Positions 23,071-30,862 of a stretch of DNA of 49,915 bases are shown here, one piece after another (the stretch's first letter is position 1; each line of letters begins with the position of its first letter). The position numbers were made by a program, and so were the translations under genes. The notes under the pieces were generated by a model, which saw nothing but the letters and a program-made list of their open reading frames with translations, ran no database searches and was not told where the DNA came from. Source of the DNA: Lachnospiraceae bacterium (GTDB lineage: Bacteria; Bacillota; Clostridia; Lachnospirales; Lachnospiraceae); the NCBI GenBank assembly GCA_015057455.1, contig SVEH01000004.1, forward strand, positions 1-49,915, given 5' to 3'.

Positions 23071-24793
23071 TAGAGCCACTAAACACGCTCTTGATGTTGT
23101 AGAAGGTAGAGAGGTTGCAGGAGAACTACATTGGTTAGCATGTAAAAGACATTTAGATGATTTGGAAAAATCCCAAAATGATGATTTTCCTTATAGATGG
23201 GATGCCAAGAAAAGTAATGAAATAATTGAATATGCAGAAACCTTAACGATATCAGAAGGATTTGATTATAAGCCTGTTAAGTTATATGATTTCCAATGCT
23301 TTGATCTAGGGGTACCTATGGGTTGGATAAACAAAGAAGATGGATATAGAAGATACAGAAGGTCATATATATCTATGGCTAGACAGAATGGTAAGACATT
23401 TTTAAATGGTATAAGACTATCATATATATCTAATTTTAGTAAGTATCGATTAGGTAAATTGTTCACAGTAGCAACTAAGAAAAGGCAAGCAAAACTTGCT
23501 TGGGATGAAGTTGCTAAGTTTATTAGAGCAGACGAAGACCTTGAAGAGTTATTTGATATAAAAGAATACAAAGGTTTAATTACTGCATTAGATACTATGT
23601 GCACTATAGAATACTTAAGCAAAGAAGCAGGATTAGATGATGGATTTAGAAGTATATGTTCATCTATAGATGAGTTGCATCAGCACAGGGATAATAAGAT
23701 ATACAAGGCTATATATAATGGTACCCGTTCACTACCAGAGACATTAATATCTATGATAACAACTAGAGGTGATAAACTTAATTCGTTTTGTTTTGAAATG
23801 GATAATTATTGCGTTAATATACTTAGAGGCACTGCAACAGCAGAAAACTTCTTCGTTGATATACATAGTCTCAATGAAGACGATGATCCATTTGACCCGA
23901 AGAACTTAGTTAAAGCGAATCCGTTACTTGCAAGAACTAAGTCAGGGTATAAGACTTTAGTTGCTGATATGGAGACAGCTAAATCGATGGGTGGAATGGA
24001 ACTGAGAGATTTCTTGGTCAAAGCACTTAATATGTGGATTAAGAATTATGAAACAGTATACATTAATCCTGATAATTGGAAGAAGTGCGGAACAGAGAAT
24101 GACCTGGAAAAATACAGAGGTAAGAGTTTCTACTTAGGACTAGATTTATCTAGTGGTGGAGATTTAACAAGCTACACAATGGAATTTGAAGAGGAAAGTA
24201 AAGAAGATGAGTATTATATATATTCACATTCTTTTATGCCTAGAGGTAGACTACAAGAGCATATAGAAAGTGATATAGCACCTTATGATTATTGGGAGAC
24301 ACAAGGACTTATCACAGTAACAGGTTCAGAAAGTGATTTTAAGAATGATTACAAATTTATCCTTGCAGATATTAAAGAAAAGATAGAGAAATATGACCTA
24401 AAGATATTAGGTATAGGATATGATCCACACAATATAGATGGTATATTAAGTGACCTAGAAGAATTTGGAGTACCATTAATGATGGTTACACAGTCGGCAA
24501 AATTCTTAAATGATGCCACAGAAGATATAAGACTCCTGGTTAAAAGTGGGAAGTATCATTATAATATCAAAAATGAACTTTTAACATGGAGCTTTATCAA
24601 TGCTAAGATAGTCAAAAACTCTTTCGGTGAAATGAAAATTGATAAAGAACCACGCGCATTGACCCAACGTATCGACCCTTGCGATGCTGCTATAGATGCT
24701 CATTGTATGAGATTAAAACAAAAAGAAATAGATACAATAGATGTAGAATCGGAAATGGAGAAATATTTAAAAACGATGGGTTGGAAAAAATAA
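23063..24793 (+). CDS. terL: Terminase large subunit
   Basis: 576 residues. ATPase motifs: Walker A ARQNGKT (~106-112) and Walker B with Asp203-Glu204 (CSSIDELH). RNase H-like nuclease: Asp361 (GLDLSSGGD), GYDPHN and DAAIDAH in the C-terminal third. It packages DNA into the prohead and cuts it. Either of two adjacent ATGs (23060 or 23063) could be used; AAGGA favours 23063. Full length for an HK97-type TerL. Confidence 0.95.
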   Translation: MIDRATKHALDVVEGREVAGELHWLACKRHLDDLEKSQNDDFPYRWDAKKSNEIIEYAETLTISEGFDYKPVKLYDFQCFDLGVPMGWINKEDGYRRYRRSYISMARQNGKTFLNGIRLSYISNFSKYRLGKLFTVATKKRQAKLAWDEVAKFIRADEDLEELFDIKEYKGLITALDTMCTIEYLSKEAGLDDGFRSICSSIDELHQHRDNKIYKAIYNGTRSLPETLISMITTRGDKLNSFCFEMDNYCVNILRGTATAENFFVDIHSLNEDDDPFDPKNLVKANPLLARTKSGYKTLVADMETAKSMGGMELRDFLVKALNMWIKNYETVYINPDNWKKCGTENDLEKYRGKSFYLGLDLSSGGDLTSYTMEFEEESKEDEYYIYSHSFMPRGRLQEHIESDIAPYDYWETQGLITVTGSESDFKNDYKFILADIKEKIEKYDLKILGIGYDPHNIDGILSDLEEFGVPLMMVTQSAKFLNDATEDIRLLVKSGKYHYNIKNELLTWSFINAKIVKNSFGEMKIDKEPRALTQRIDPCDAAIDAHCMRLKQKEIDTIDVESEMEKYLKTMGWKK

Positions 24794-24814
24794 GATGAGA
24801 AAGAAGGTGAGGCA

Positions 24815-26059
24815 GTGAATAGGGCAAGAAAATTAATAATGAGAGTATCAAGAAGAATTAAGAGATTAGTATATCCAGATAAAGAATACATGGATCTATT
24901 AACATTCTTAGGAATAGATACTAAAAATACAGAAGCTATAAATGAAGCTACATATTTTGCATGCTTAAAAGTGTTAAGAGAAGCTATGGGGAAACTACCT
25001 TGTAGAGTGCTTAAGCGAGATGAAAAAGGTGGAGTTACAAAAGCGTATAAGCATCCATTATATAACAGAGTGGCCAATAGACCTAATCCATATACAACAG
25101 CGAGTGTGTTTTGGGGCATTATGGAACACAATAGAAATGAGTGGGGGAATGCATACGCTTTGATAAGTGGCGCAGGAAGTAAGTGTAGTTTTTGGATTCT
25201 AGAACCTGATAAAGTACAGATAGTATATGATGATAAGAAATTATTAGGTGATGTAGAAGATGTTTATTATGTATATTCTAATGGTGGTATAATATATACT
25301 TTTAAGTCAGAAGAAATAATACACTTGACGTCATCCATAACTATAAATGGCATAGAAGGTCTTAGGGTAAAGGACATTCTCAAACTTACCATTGAAGGAA
25401 ATATTATGGCACAAGATATGCTTAACAAGTCATATAGTAATGGTTTCTTATCAAAGGCTGTAATACAATACACAGGCAATTTAAATGATGAGAATGTTAA
25501 AACTTACATAAAAGGCATAGAAGATTATGCTGATAGTAAGACGAAAACAAAATCTAATCTAATACCTATTCCAGTAGGTTCAAAACTTGAACCACTTAAC
25601 ATGAAGTTAGCTGATAATGAATTTTTATCCACTAAGAAATATTCAGCACTACAAATAGCGTCAGCATTCGGTATTAAGCCATATCAAATTGGCGATTACG
25701 AAAAATCTAGCTATTCGTCAGCAGAAGCACAGCAGTTATCGTTCTACATTGATACATTATTATATATCATAAAACAATATGAAGAGGAACTGACATACAA
25801 GCTTCTTTCTGAAGAAGAGGTGCAAGAAGGCTATTTTATTAAGTTTAACATATCGGTTATATTAAGAGCCGATTTAAAAACACAAATTGAGACACTGTCT
25901 AAAGCAGTGTCTAATTTTATTTACACACCAAACGAGGCAAGGTCTTATCTAGATTTACCATCAGTACCTGGGGGAGACAAGTTGCTAGGAAATGGTGCAA
26001 GTATTCCTGTAGAACTTGCAGGAACACAATATCAAAAAACCAATGGAAAGGAGGAATAG
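24815..26059 (+). CDS. Portal protein (HK97 family)
   Basis: 414 residues, GTG start with AAGGTGAGG upstream. HK97-portal features include the helical wing and the LSFYIDTLLY...EEEL region near the C-terminus. Dodecameric ring at the packaging vertex through which DNA enters and leaves. Size and order are normal. Confidence 0.92.
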   Translation: MNRARKLIMRVSRRIKRLVYPDKEYMDLLTFLGIDTKNTEAINEATYFACLKVLREAMGKLPCRVLKRDEKGGVTKAYKHPLYNRVANRPNPYTTASVFWGIMEHNRNEWGNAYALISGAGSKCSFWILEPDKVQIVYDDKKLLGDVEDVYYVYSNGGIIYTFKSEEIIHLTSSITINGIEGLRVKDILKLTIEGNIMAQDMLNKSYSNGFLSKAVIQYTGNLNDENVKTYIKGIEDYADSKTKTKSNLIPIPVGSKLEPLNMKLADNEFLSTKKYSALQIASAFGIKPYQIGDYEKSSYSSAEAQQLSFYIDTLLYIIKQYEEELTYKLLSEEEVQEGYFIKFNISVILRADLKTQIETLSKAVSNFIYTPNEARSYLDLPSVPGGDKLLGNGASIPVELAGTQYQKTNGKEE

Positions 26060-26061
26060 AA

Positions 26062-26898
26062 TTGCCAACATTAAAAGAATTAAATGAATTGAAGAATAAG
26101 ATGAAACAAGGTGTTTCGAGAAAATCTAGTCTCAGTATAACAGAGCCTACAGATGAAGATATGGTTGCGATTAATAAGTTCAGTTTAAGAGAACTTAAGA
26201 AAGAGGAAGTATTTATATTATCAATAGATGCTTGTGACAATGAAACTGATGATAGAAACTATGAGCCATTTAACAGCAAGTCTATATCTAATATGAAAGA
26301 TTTGTACATAGGTAAAACTATGATCAAGAATCATAACTCAAGAGATGTAGATGGACAGATAGCAAGAGTATTTGCAAGTGAAATCGTAGATGGCGGGAAA
26401 AAGACAGGTGCTGGAGAAGATTTAAAAATATTAAGACTTAAAGCTTATATGTTAAAGCTTGATAGCAACAAAGACTTGAGAGCTGAGATAGAAGCTGGCA
26501 TTAAAAAAGAAGTATCAACTAATTGTCGAGCTGAGAAATTGATATGTTCAGTTTGTGGATGCGATAATATGATCTCTTATTGTAGACATTGGTGGGGTAA
26601 AGTATACAACACCGAAGATGGCGAAAAAGTATGCACCTTTACAATAGATGGAGTAAAGGATGTGTATGAAATATCTCTTGTAGCAGTACCAGCTCAAAAA
26701 AGAGCAGGAGTTATAGGAGTAGGAGATTTATCAGAAGGACAAGATGATGATGAGCCAAGCACTAAAACATCAGAAGATAGTGCCAAAGAAACAAATAATG
26801 AAGAAGATTTAAAAGCAGAAGTTGACCTAAGAGTTAAGGCAATAGATGCTTTTTTATTTTGTGCAAAAATTCAAGAAGGAGAGAAGAATCATGAATAA
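26062..26898 (+). CDS. Head maturation protease-like protein
   Basis: 278 residues, TTG start supported by AAAGGAGG. The layout fits a prohead protease: a His (IKNHNSRD, His91) and a Ser (KKEVST, Ser152) at the positions of the catalytic pair, then YEISLVAVPA, a typical closing motif. A Cys-rich insert (CSVCGCDN) follows the Ser and is unusual. The C-terminus is acidic. It would cut the scaffold part of the capsid protein encoded next; the genes overlap by 8 bases. Confidence 0.75.
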   Translation: MPTLKELNELKNKMKQGVSRKSSLSITEPTDEDMVAINKFSLRELKKEEVFILSIDACDNETDDRNYEPFNSKSISNMKDLYIGKTMIKNHNSRDVDGQIARVFASEIVDGGKKTGAGEDLKILRLKAYMLKLDSNKDLRAEIEAGIKKEVSTNCRAEKLICSVCGCDNMISYCRHWWGKVYNTEDGEKVCTFTIDGVKDVYEISLVAVPAQKRAGVIGVGDLSEGQDDDEPSTKTSEDSAKETNNEEDLKAEVDLRVKAIDAFLFCAKIQEGEKNHE

Positions 26899-28096
26899 GA
26901 AAATGAGAGAGCTTTATGCAAAAATCGAAGAAAAAACTAAAGCAGCTAAAGCATTATTAGCTGATGGAGAAACTAAGGATGTTGAGAAAGCTAATCAACT
27001 ATTAAAAGAAGTAGAAGCTTTACAAGCTGAATACGATGCTGAAAAGAAATTAGTTGAGGCTGAAAAAGGTCTTGCAGAACCTCTTATAACTTCCAAAGAG
27101 AAAGAGGCAGATAAAAAGGCAGGAGAAAAAGGTAAAGAAGATGCTATAGCAGAGTTTGCTAAGAATGTAAGAGCATTAGCAAAAGGCGTAGGTATCAATG
27201 CAACAGTTGATGAAGAGGGTGGATATGTAGTTCCTGAAGATGTACAGACTAAGATTAATACATATAAGGACGCTAACTTCTCAATGTTAGGCTTAGTAGA
27301 TGTAGAACCAGTAACTACAGCTACAGGTTCTAGAACATACCAAACAAAAGCAGAAGTAGAAGGATTCGTAGAGACTGACGAAGATGGAGAAATCACAGAA
27401 ATTGATGCACCTAAGTTTGAAACTATGAAATATGCTATTAAGAACTATACAGGATTTATGCCTGTAACTAACCAAGTATTAAATGATTCAGACCAAAACT
27501 TGGTTGAAGTTATAAGCCAATGGTTCGGTAAGAATTCATTAGCTACAGCTAACAGATTAATACTTGCTAAATTGCAATCAAAAGAGGAAGTTGCATTTGA
27601 TGGTATAAAAGGTATTAAGAGTTGTCTTAACAAGACACTAGGACAAGCTTATAAATCAAGCTCTATTATAGTAACTAACGATGATGGTTTAGATTATTTA
27701 GATCAATTAGAAGATAAGAATGGAAGACCATTACTTAATGCAGACCCAACAGCTCCAGCTAAGATGCAATTAAGATGTGGAGCTACTGTAGTTCAAGTAG
27801 TTACTATTCCAAACAAAGTATTAAAGACTGTTGATAACAAGGCACCATTTATAGTTGGTGATATATTTGAGGCTGTTAAATACTTTGATAGACAAAAGAT
27901 GAGCTTACTTGCATCATCTGTTGCAGCTATAGGTCAACTTAACGCATTTGCCAAGAACTTAACTTTGTTCAGAGGAATTGAAAGAGAAGATGTTCAAATT
28001 AAAGATAAAGATGCTTGGGTAAATGGTTACATCGATATCACACCAGTAGAGGCAACTAACGAGGCAACTAACGAGGCAACTAACGAGGGGGAATAG
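26891..28096 (+). CDS. Major capsid protein (HK97 fold)
   Basis: 401 residues. The N-terminal ~90 residues are a coiled-coil delta/scaffold domain rich in Lys, Glu and Ala. The HK97 core begins near VDEEGGYVVPEDVQ and includes EPVTTATGS, ETMKYAIKNYTGFMPV and FDRQKMSLLAS. ATG 26891 has AAGGAG upstream. The C-terminus ends in three EATN units from a 12-bp tandem repeat (28051-28086), then a GGGGG run right before the stop. Confidence 0.93.
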   Translation: MNKKMRELYAKIEEKTKAAKALLADGETKDVEKANQLLKEVEALQAEYDAEKKLVEAEKGLAEPLITSKEKEADKKAGEKGKEDAIAEFAKNVRALAKGVGINATVDEEGGYVVPEDVQTKINTYKDANFSMLGLVDVEPVTTATGSRTYQTKAEVEGFVETDEDGEITEIDAPKFETMKYAIKNYTGFMPVTNQVLNDSDQNLVEVISQWFGKNSLATANRLILAKLQSKEEVAFDGIKGIKSCLNKTLGQAYKSSSIIVTNDDGLDYLDQLEDKNGRPLLNADPTAPAKMQLRCGATVVQVVTIPNKVLKTVDNKAPFIVGDIFEAVKYFDRQKMSLLASSVAAIGQLNAFAKNLTLFRGIEREDVQIKDKDAWVNGYIDITPVEATNEATNEATNEGE

Positions 28097-28137
28097 AATC
28101 CACAATAGAAGATACACCTAGTGTTGCAAGTCTGTCT

Positions 28138-28281
28138 ATGAATTATACTCAGGAAGAGCTTGAGAGTATGACTAAGGCAGAACTTACAACACTAGCTGAA
28201 GAAAATTCTATTGTGGTAAAAACTTCTTGGACTAAAGCTCAAATTATTGAGGCTATCCTAGGGGGTGATACTGTTGCCTAG
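28138..28281 (+). CDS. HeH/SAP-like small domain downstream of the capsid gene
   Basis: From ATG 28138, 47 residues with a helix-extension-helix pattern (YTQEELESMTKAELTTLAEEN, then SWTKAQIIEAIL), like the HeH/LEM or Rho-N modules often found next to capsid genes. The frame is open from 28084, in -1 phase relative to the capsid gene, and the ATG has no ribosome site. It may therefore be made as an extension of the capsid protein by slippage at GGGGG (28087-28091), or be the remains of a fused domain. Confidence 0.5.
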   Translation: MNYTQEELESMTKAELTTLAEENSIVVKTSWTKAQIIEAILGGDTVA

Positions 28282-28588
28282 TTTAGAAGAAATCAAAGAT
28301 TATTTGATGATAGATTTTGAAGATGAGGCTACAGATAGAACGCTTGAAAGACTTAAACGAACAGCTGATGTATACCTAAAAGGTATGATAGGAGAAGATT
28401 ATCCAGCTGATGACGAAAGAGCCAAGCAAGTAGCTTTATTGGTTATAGAAGATTTGTATGATAACAGAGGTATGAATGATAGAACATCTACCAACAGAAG
28501 GAAGATGATAGAAGATTTTGTATTGCAGCTCAAACTTGAATTAAGGAGGAAGAAAGATGATTCGTCCAATAATGATTCAGAAGCTTGA
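28274..28588 (+). CDS. Head-tail connector (gp6-like)
   Basis: 104 residues from TTG 28274, with AGGGGGTG 7 bases upstream. Pattern of gp6-like connectors: LEEIKDYLMIDFEDE, then RLKRTADVYLKGMIG and a C-terminal helix (VALLVIEDLYDNRG). It attaches below the portal. An alternative GTG at 28265 would overlap its own ribosome site. Confidence 0.8.
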   Translation: MPSLEEIKDYLMIDFEDEATDRTLERLKRTADVYLKGMIGEDYPADDERAKQVALLVIEDLYDNRGMNDRTSTNRRKMIEDFVLQLKLELRRKKDDSSNNDSEA

Positions 28589-28874
28589 TAAAGAAAGCAA
28601 AAAATGGATAAGTCTAAATAAGAAAATTCATGCCAATGTTAATAAAGCAAAAGATGGCTCACAATACTTATCATCTTCAAGTCAACAAAGTAGCGTTGTT
28701 AAAAAGTTTAGTATGAAATACTCTAAGGAGTTGTCAGATATTCAGTTTAAAAGAGCATCTTATCGAATTGTATTCGATGGTGTGATTTATAACATTGAGG
28801 ATTATGATGACTATCAAGAGGAACACATTACTATTCAATTACTGGGGGTGTCAAGTGGTGTCAGGTTCAATTGA
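28557..28874 (+). CDS. Head closure / head-tail adaptor protein
   Basis: 105 residues, beta-rich, with FKRASYRIVFDGVIYNIEDYDDY near the end, typical of head-tail joining proteins. It overlaps both neighbours. Ribosome site AAGGAGG. Confidence 0.75.
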   Translation: MIRPIMIQKLDKESKKWISLNKKIHANVNKAKDGSQYLSSSSQQSSVVKKFSMKYSKELSDIQFKRASYRIVFDGVIYNIEDYDDYQEEHITIQLLGVSSGVRFN

Positions 28875-29262
28875 TATCTCTGATTTAACAGATGAAATCG
28901 AAGATGTGCTATTGAGTTACAGTAAGAATATAACTGAAGCTCTTAACGAAGAGGGAGAAAAGTCTATCAAGGAATTAGTTAAAAGAACTAAAAAGGATGC
29001 ACCTGAGAATAAGAATTCTAAAGGTAAGCATTACAAGAAACAGATAGGATATAGCGTAGAACAAGGTTCTACGGCGAATAAAACTTATATAATGCATGTA
29101 AAAGGACCTAAGTACAGGCTAGCACATTTACTTAATGATGGACATCTTACAAGGAATGGAAAGAGAGTACCAGGAGATGAACACATAACGAAGAATGCAG
29201 AGGCTGTTTTAGCTCAGTACGAGGAAAGTGTTAAGGAGGCGATAGAACATGCAGGATATTAA
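28858..29262 (+). CDS. HK97 gp10-like tail component
   Basis: 134 residues from GTG 28858 (GGGGGTG 8 bases upstream; GTG 28855 also possible). Family features: an N-terminal helix, KRTKKDAPENKNSKGKHYKK, and RLAHLLNDGH near the middle. Tail assembly component between the connectors and the tail terminator. Confidence 0.8.
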   Translation: MSGSIDISDLTDEIEDVLLSYSKNITEALNEEGEKSIKELVKRTKKDAPENKNSKGKHYKKQIGYSVEQGSTANKTYIMHVKGPKYRLAHLLNDGHLTRNGKRVPGDEHITKNAEAVLAQYEESVKEAIEHAGY

Positions 29263-29584
29263 TTTAAAAGAATGGCTTAATTTATCAGGCATACCTTTTG
29301 AAGATACTCAGTGGCTAGAGACTCCAACAACAGAAGCATATGGCGTATATATAGATAAGCAACATAAGCGAGGAAGTGATACAAAACTACATATAGTCGA
29401 ACATGATTTAGAAGTAGAAGTATATACGGAATTCGCAGATAGAGATATCTTGGATAAGGTGGAAGCTTTGTTTATAGATAAAGGCTTAGAAATAGATACC
29501 ATACCTTTTACATACATAGAATCAGAGAGACTATTTATGTCTAAAATTTATTGTTATTATACAACAAAGTTAAGGAGGAATTAA
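29249..29584 (+). CDS. Tail terminator-like protein
   Basis: 111 residues, alpha/beta, in the position of tail terminator or completion proteins (gpU-like). It overlaps the preceding gene by 14 bases and ends 1 base before the major tail gene. Assignment rests mainly on position and size. Confidence 0.65.
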   Translation: MQDINLKEWLNLSGIPFEDTQWLETPTTEAYGVYIDKQHKRGSDTKLHIVEHDLEVEVYTEFADRDILDKVEALFIDKGLEIDTIPFTYIESERLFMSKIYCYYTTKLRRN

Positions 29585-29585
29585 G

Positions 29586-30161
29586 ATGGATAAAGAAAAT
29601 ATCTTATTAGGTGCTGTAGATGTGTACTATATGGAGTATACAGGAGAGTTGCCAGATGATGAAACAATTGAAGTACCTGAAAACTTACTTGGCGAGACAA
29701 GTGGTGGAACTACTATAGAGTACAAACCATCATATTATACAGCTAAGTCAGATTCAGGAAGGGCTACAAAAACAATACTTACTGATGAAGAAGCAACATT
29801 AAAGTCAGGAATCATGACCCTTAATGGAAAGAAACTTGCAGTATTATGCTCTACAGCAAGAGTAGAGGAAGATGGTAATATCAGAACTGTTAAGATAGGT
29901 GGAGTTAAGAACTACAATGGTAAGAAGTATGTTATTCATTGTGTACTTAATGACCCAGAAGCAGGAAAGAGTACTGTTACAATTGTTGGAACAAATGAGG
30001 CTGGATTCTCATTAGCATATCAAAAAGATAAAGAGACAGTTGTAGATGCTGAGTTTAAAGCTAATCCAGTAGATAATGAGGGAACACTTATTGTATACAA
30101 AGAAGCGTTAAGCACAGAATCAGAAGCAGGAGAGGAAGCAGGAGAGGAAGCACAAGGTTAA
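29586..30161 (+). CDS. Major tail tube protein
   Basis: 191 residues, beta-rich, with GAVDVYYMEYTG at the start and acidic linkers, typical of siphophage tube proteins. The C-terminus has duplicated AGEE units from a 12-bp repeat. A strong terminator follows the gene. Confidence 0.8.
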   Translation: MDKENILLGAVDVYYMEYTGELPDDETIEVPENLLGETSGGTTIEYKPSYYTAKSDSGRATKTILTDEEATLKSGIMTLNGKKLAVLCSTARVEEDGNIRTVKIGGVKNYNGKKYVIHCVLNDPEAGKSTVTIVGTNEAGFSLAYQKDKETVVDAEFKANPVDNEGTLIVYKEALSTESEAGEEAGEEAQG

Positions 30162-30178
30162 TATTCAAAATTATTAAT

Positions 30179-30215
30179 GAGAGGGGGCTATCAATTAGAT
30201 GCCCTCTCTTTTTTT
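30179..30215 (+). terminator. Terminator after the major tail gene
   Basis: GAGAGGG/CCCTCTC stem (30179-30185 with 30202-30208) and seven T residues. Partial termination here would make tube protein more abundant than the downstream tail proteins. Confidence 0.85.
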
Positions 30216-30232
30216 ATAGGAGGTAAAACATT

Positions 30233-30583
30233 ATGGCAAGAGCATTAGATTTTAGAACAGTAAAAAAGAAATTTCTAACAACATCTTTTAGAGATGGGAA
30301 CGTAATTTTAATTAGAAGTCCTAAGTTAGTTAATATAGAGAGTTTGATAGAATTATCAAATAAGTTTTCAAAGGCAAATAAAGATATTCAAAATGGAGAT
30401 ACAGATACTGATGATGTAAAAACTGTATATCAAATGTGCGCAGATATTATGAACAATAATATACAGAATAAAAAAATTACAATGGAATATCTAGGTAAAC
30501 AATTAGATATTGAAGATTTAACAATATTCTTTCAACAATACACAGAATTTGTAAGCGAGATTAATACCGTAGCAAAAAACTAG
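30233..30583 (+). CDS. Tail assembly chaperone (G-like)
   Basis: 116 residues, acidic and helical, in the place of the lambda gpG analogue between tube and tape measure. Its last codons contain the slippery heptamer A-AAA-AAC followed by the stop TAG, so a fraction of ribosomes would make a G-T fusion. Confidence 0.8.
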   Translation: MARALDFRTVKKKFLTTSFRDGNVILIRSPKLVNIESLIELSNKFSKANKDIQNGDTDTDDVKTVYQMCADIMNNNIQNKKITMEYLGKQLDIEDLTIFFQQYTEFVSEINTVAKN

Positions 30584-30619
30584 AAATCCCCTATTATCCA
30601 ATAAAGGATGAAGGGGATT
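30574..30619 (+). promoter_or_regulatory. Programmed -1 frameshift site with stimulatory stem-loop
   Basis: Slippery A-AAA-AAC (30574-30580) in the correct frame directly before the TAG stop. Four bases later a stem begins: AATCCCC (30585-30591) with GGGGATT (30613-30619), plus an inner ATCC/GGAT stem. This is the classic arrangement for -1 frameshifting. Confidence 0.85.
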
Positions 30620-30852
30620 CTATAGATTATGACATATATACTTATGAGAAACATATGGTTGCAGAATATGTAGGCATTCCTATGACGGAAGTAGGTGAAC
30701 TATATTACATAGATTACCTAGTATATCGTAGGGATGCCTTTATATATAATGCAAGTCAAACAAAGAAGGGAAGAGAATATCTAAGAAATGCCTACAGATT
30801 AACACAGACAAAACCAGATAGAGAGAAACTTAAGAGGTTTAAAAAAAGGTAG
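30580..30852 (+). CDS. T-domain of the tail assembly chaperone (frameshift extension)
   Basis: 90 codons in the -1 frame relative to the G-like gene, entered by slippage at 30574-30580. The joined protein would be about 206 residues. An internal ATG exists at 30655 but has no ribosome site. The Tyr-rich start and basic, helical end are typical of gpT-like domains that contact the tape measure protein, encoded 10 bases downstream. Confidence 0.8.
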   Translation, partial: LEIPYYPIKDEGDSIDYDIYTYEKHMVAEYVGIPMTEVGELYYIDYLVYRRDAFIYNASQTKKGREYLRNAYRLTQTKPDREKLKRFKKR

Positions 30853-30862
30853 GTGAATAATA

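Noticed and set aside
26062..26898. Start at an ATG inside the protease gene
   Set aside because: Internal ATGs would remove conserved N-terminal residues; TTG 26062 has a strong ribosome site.
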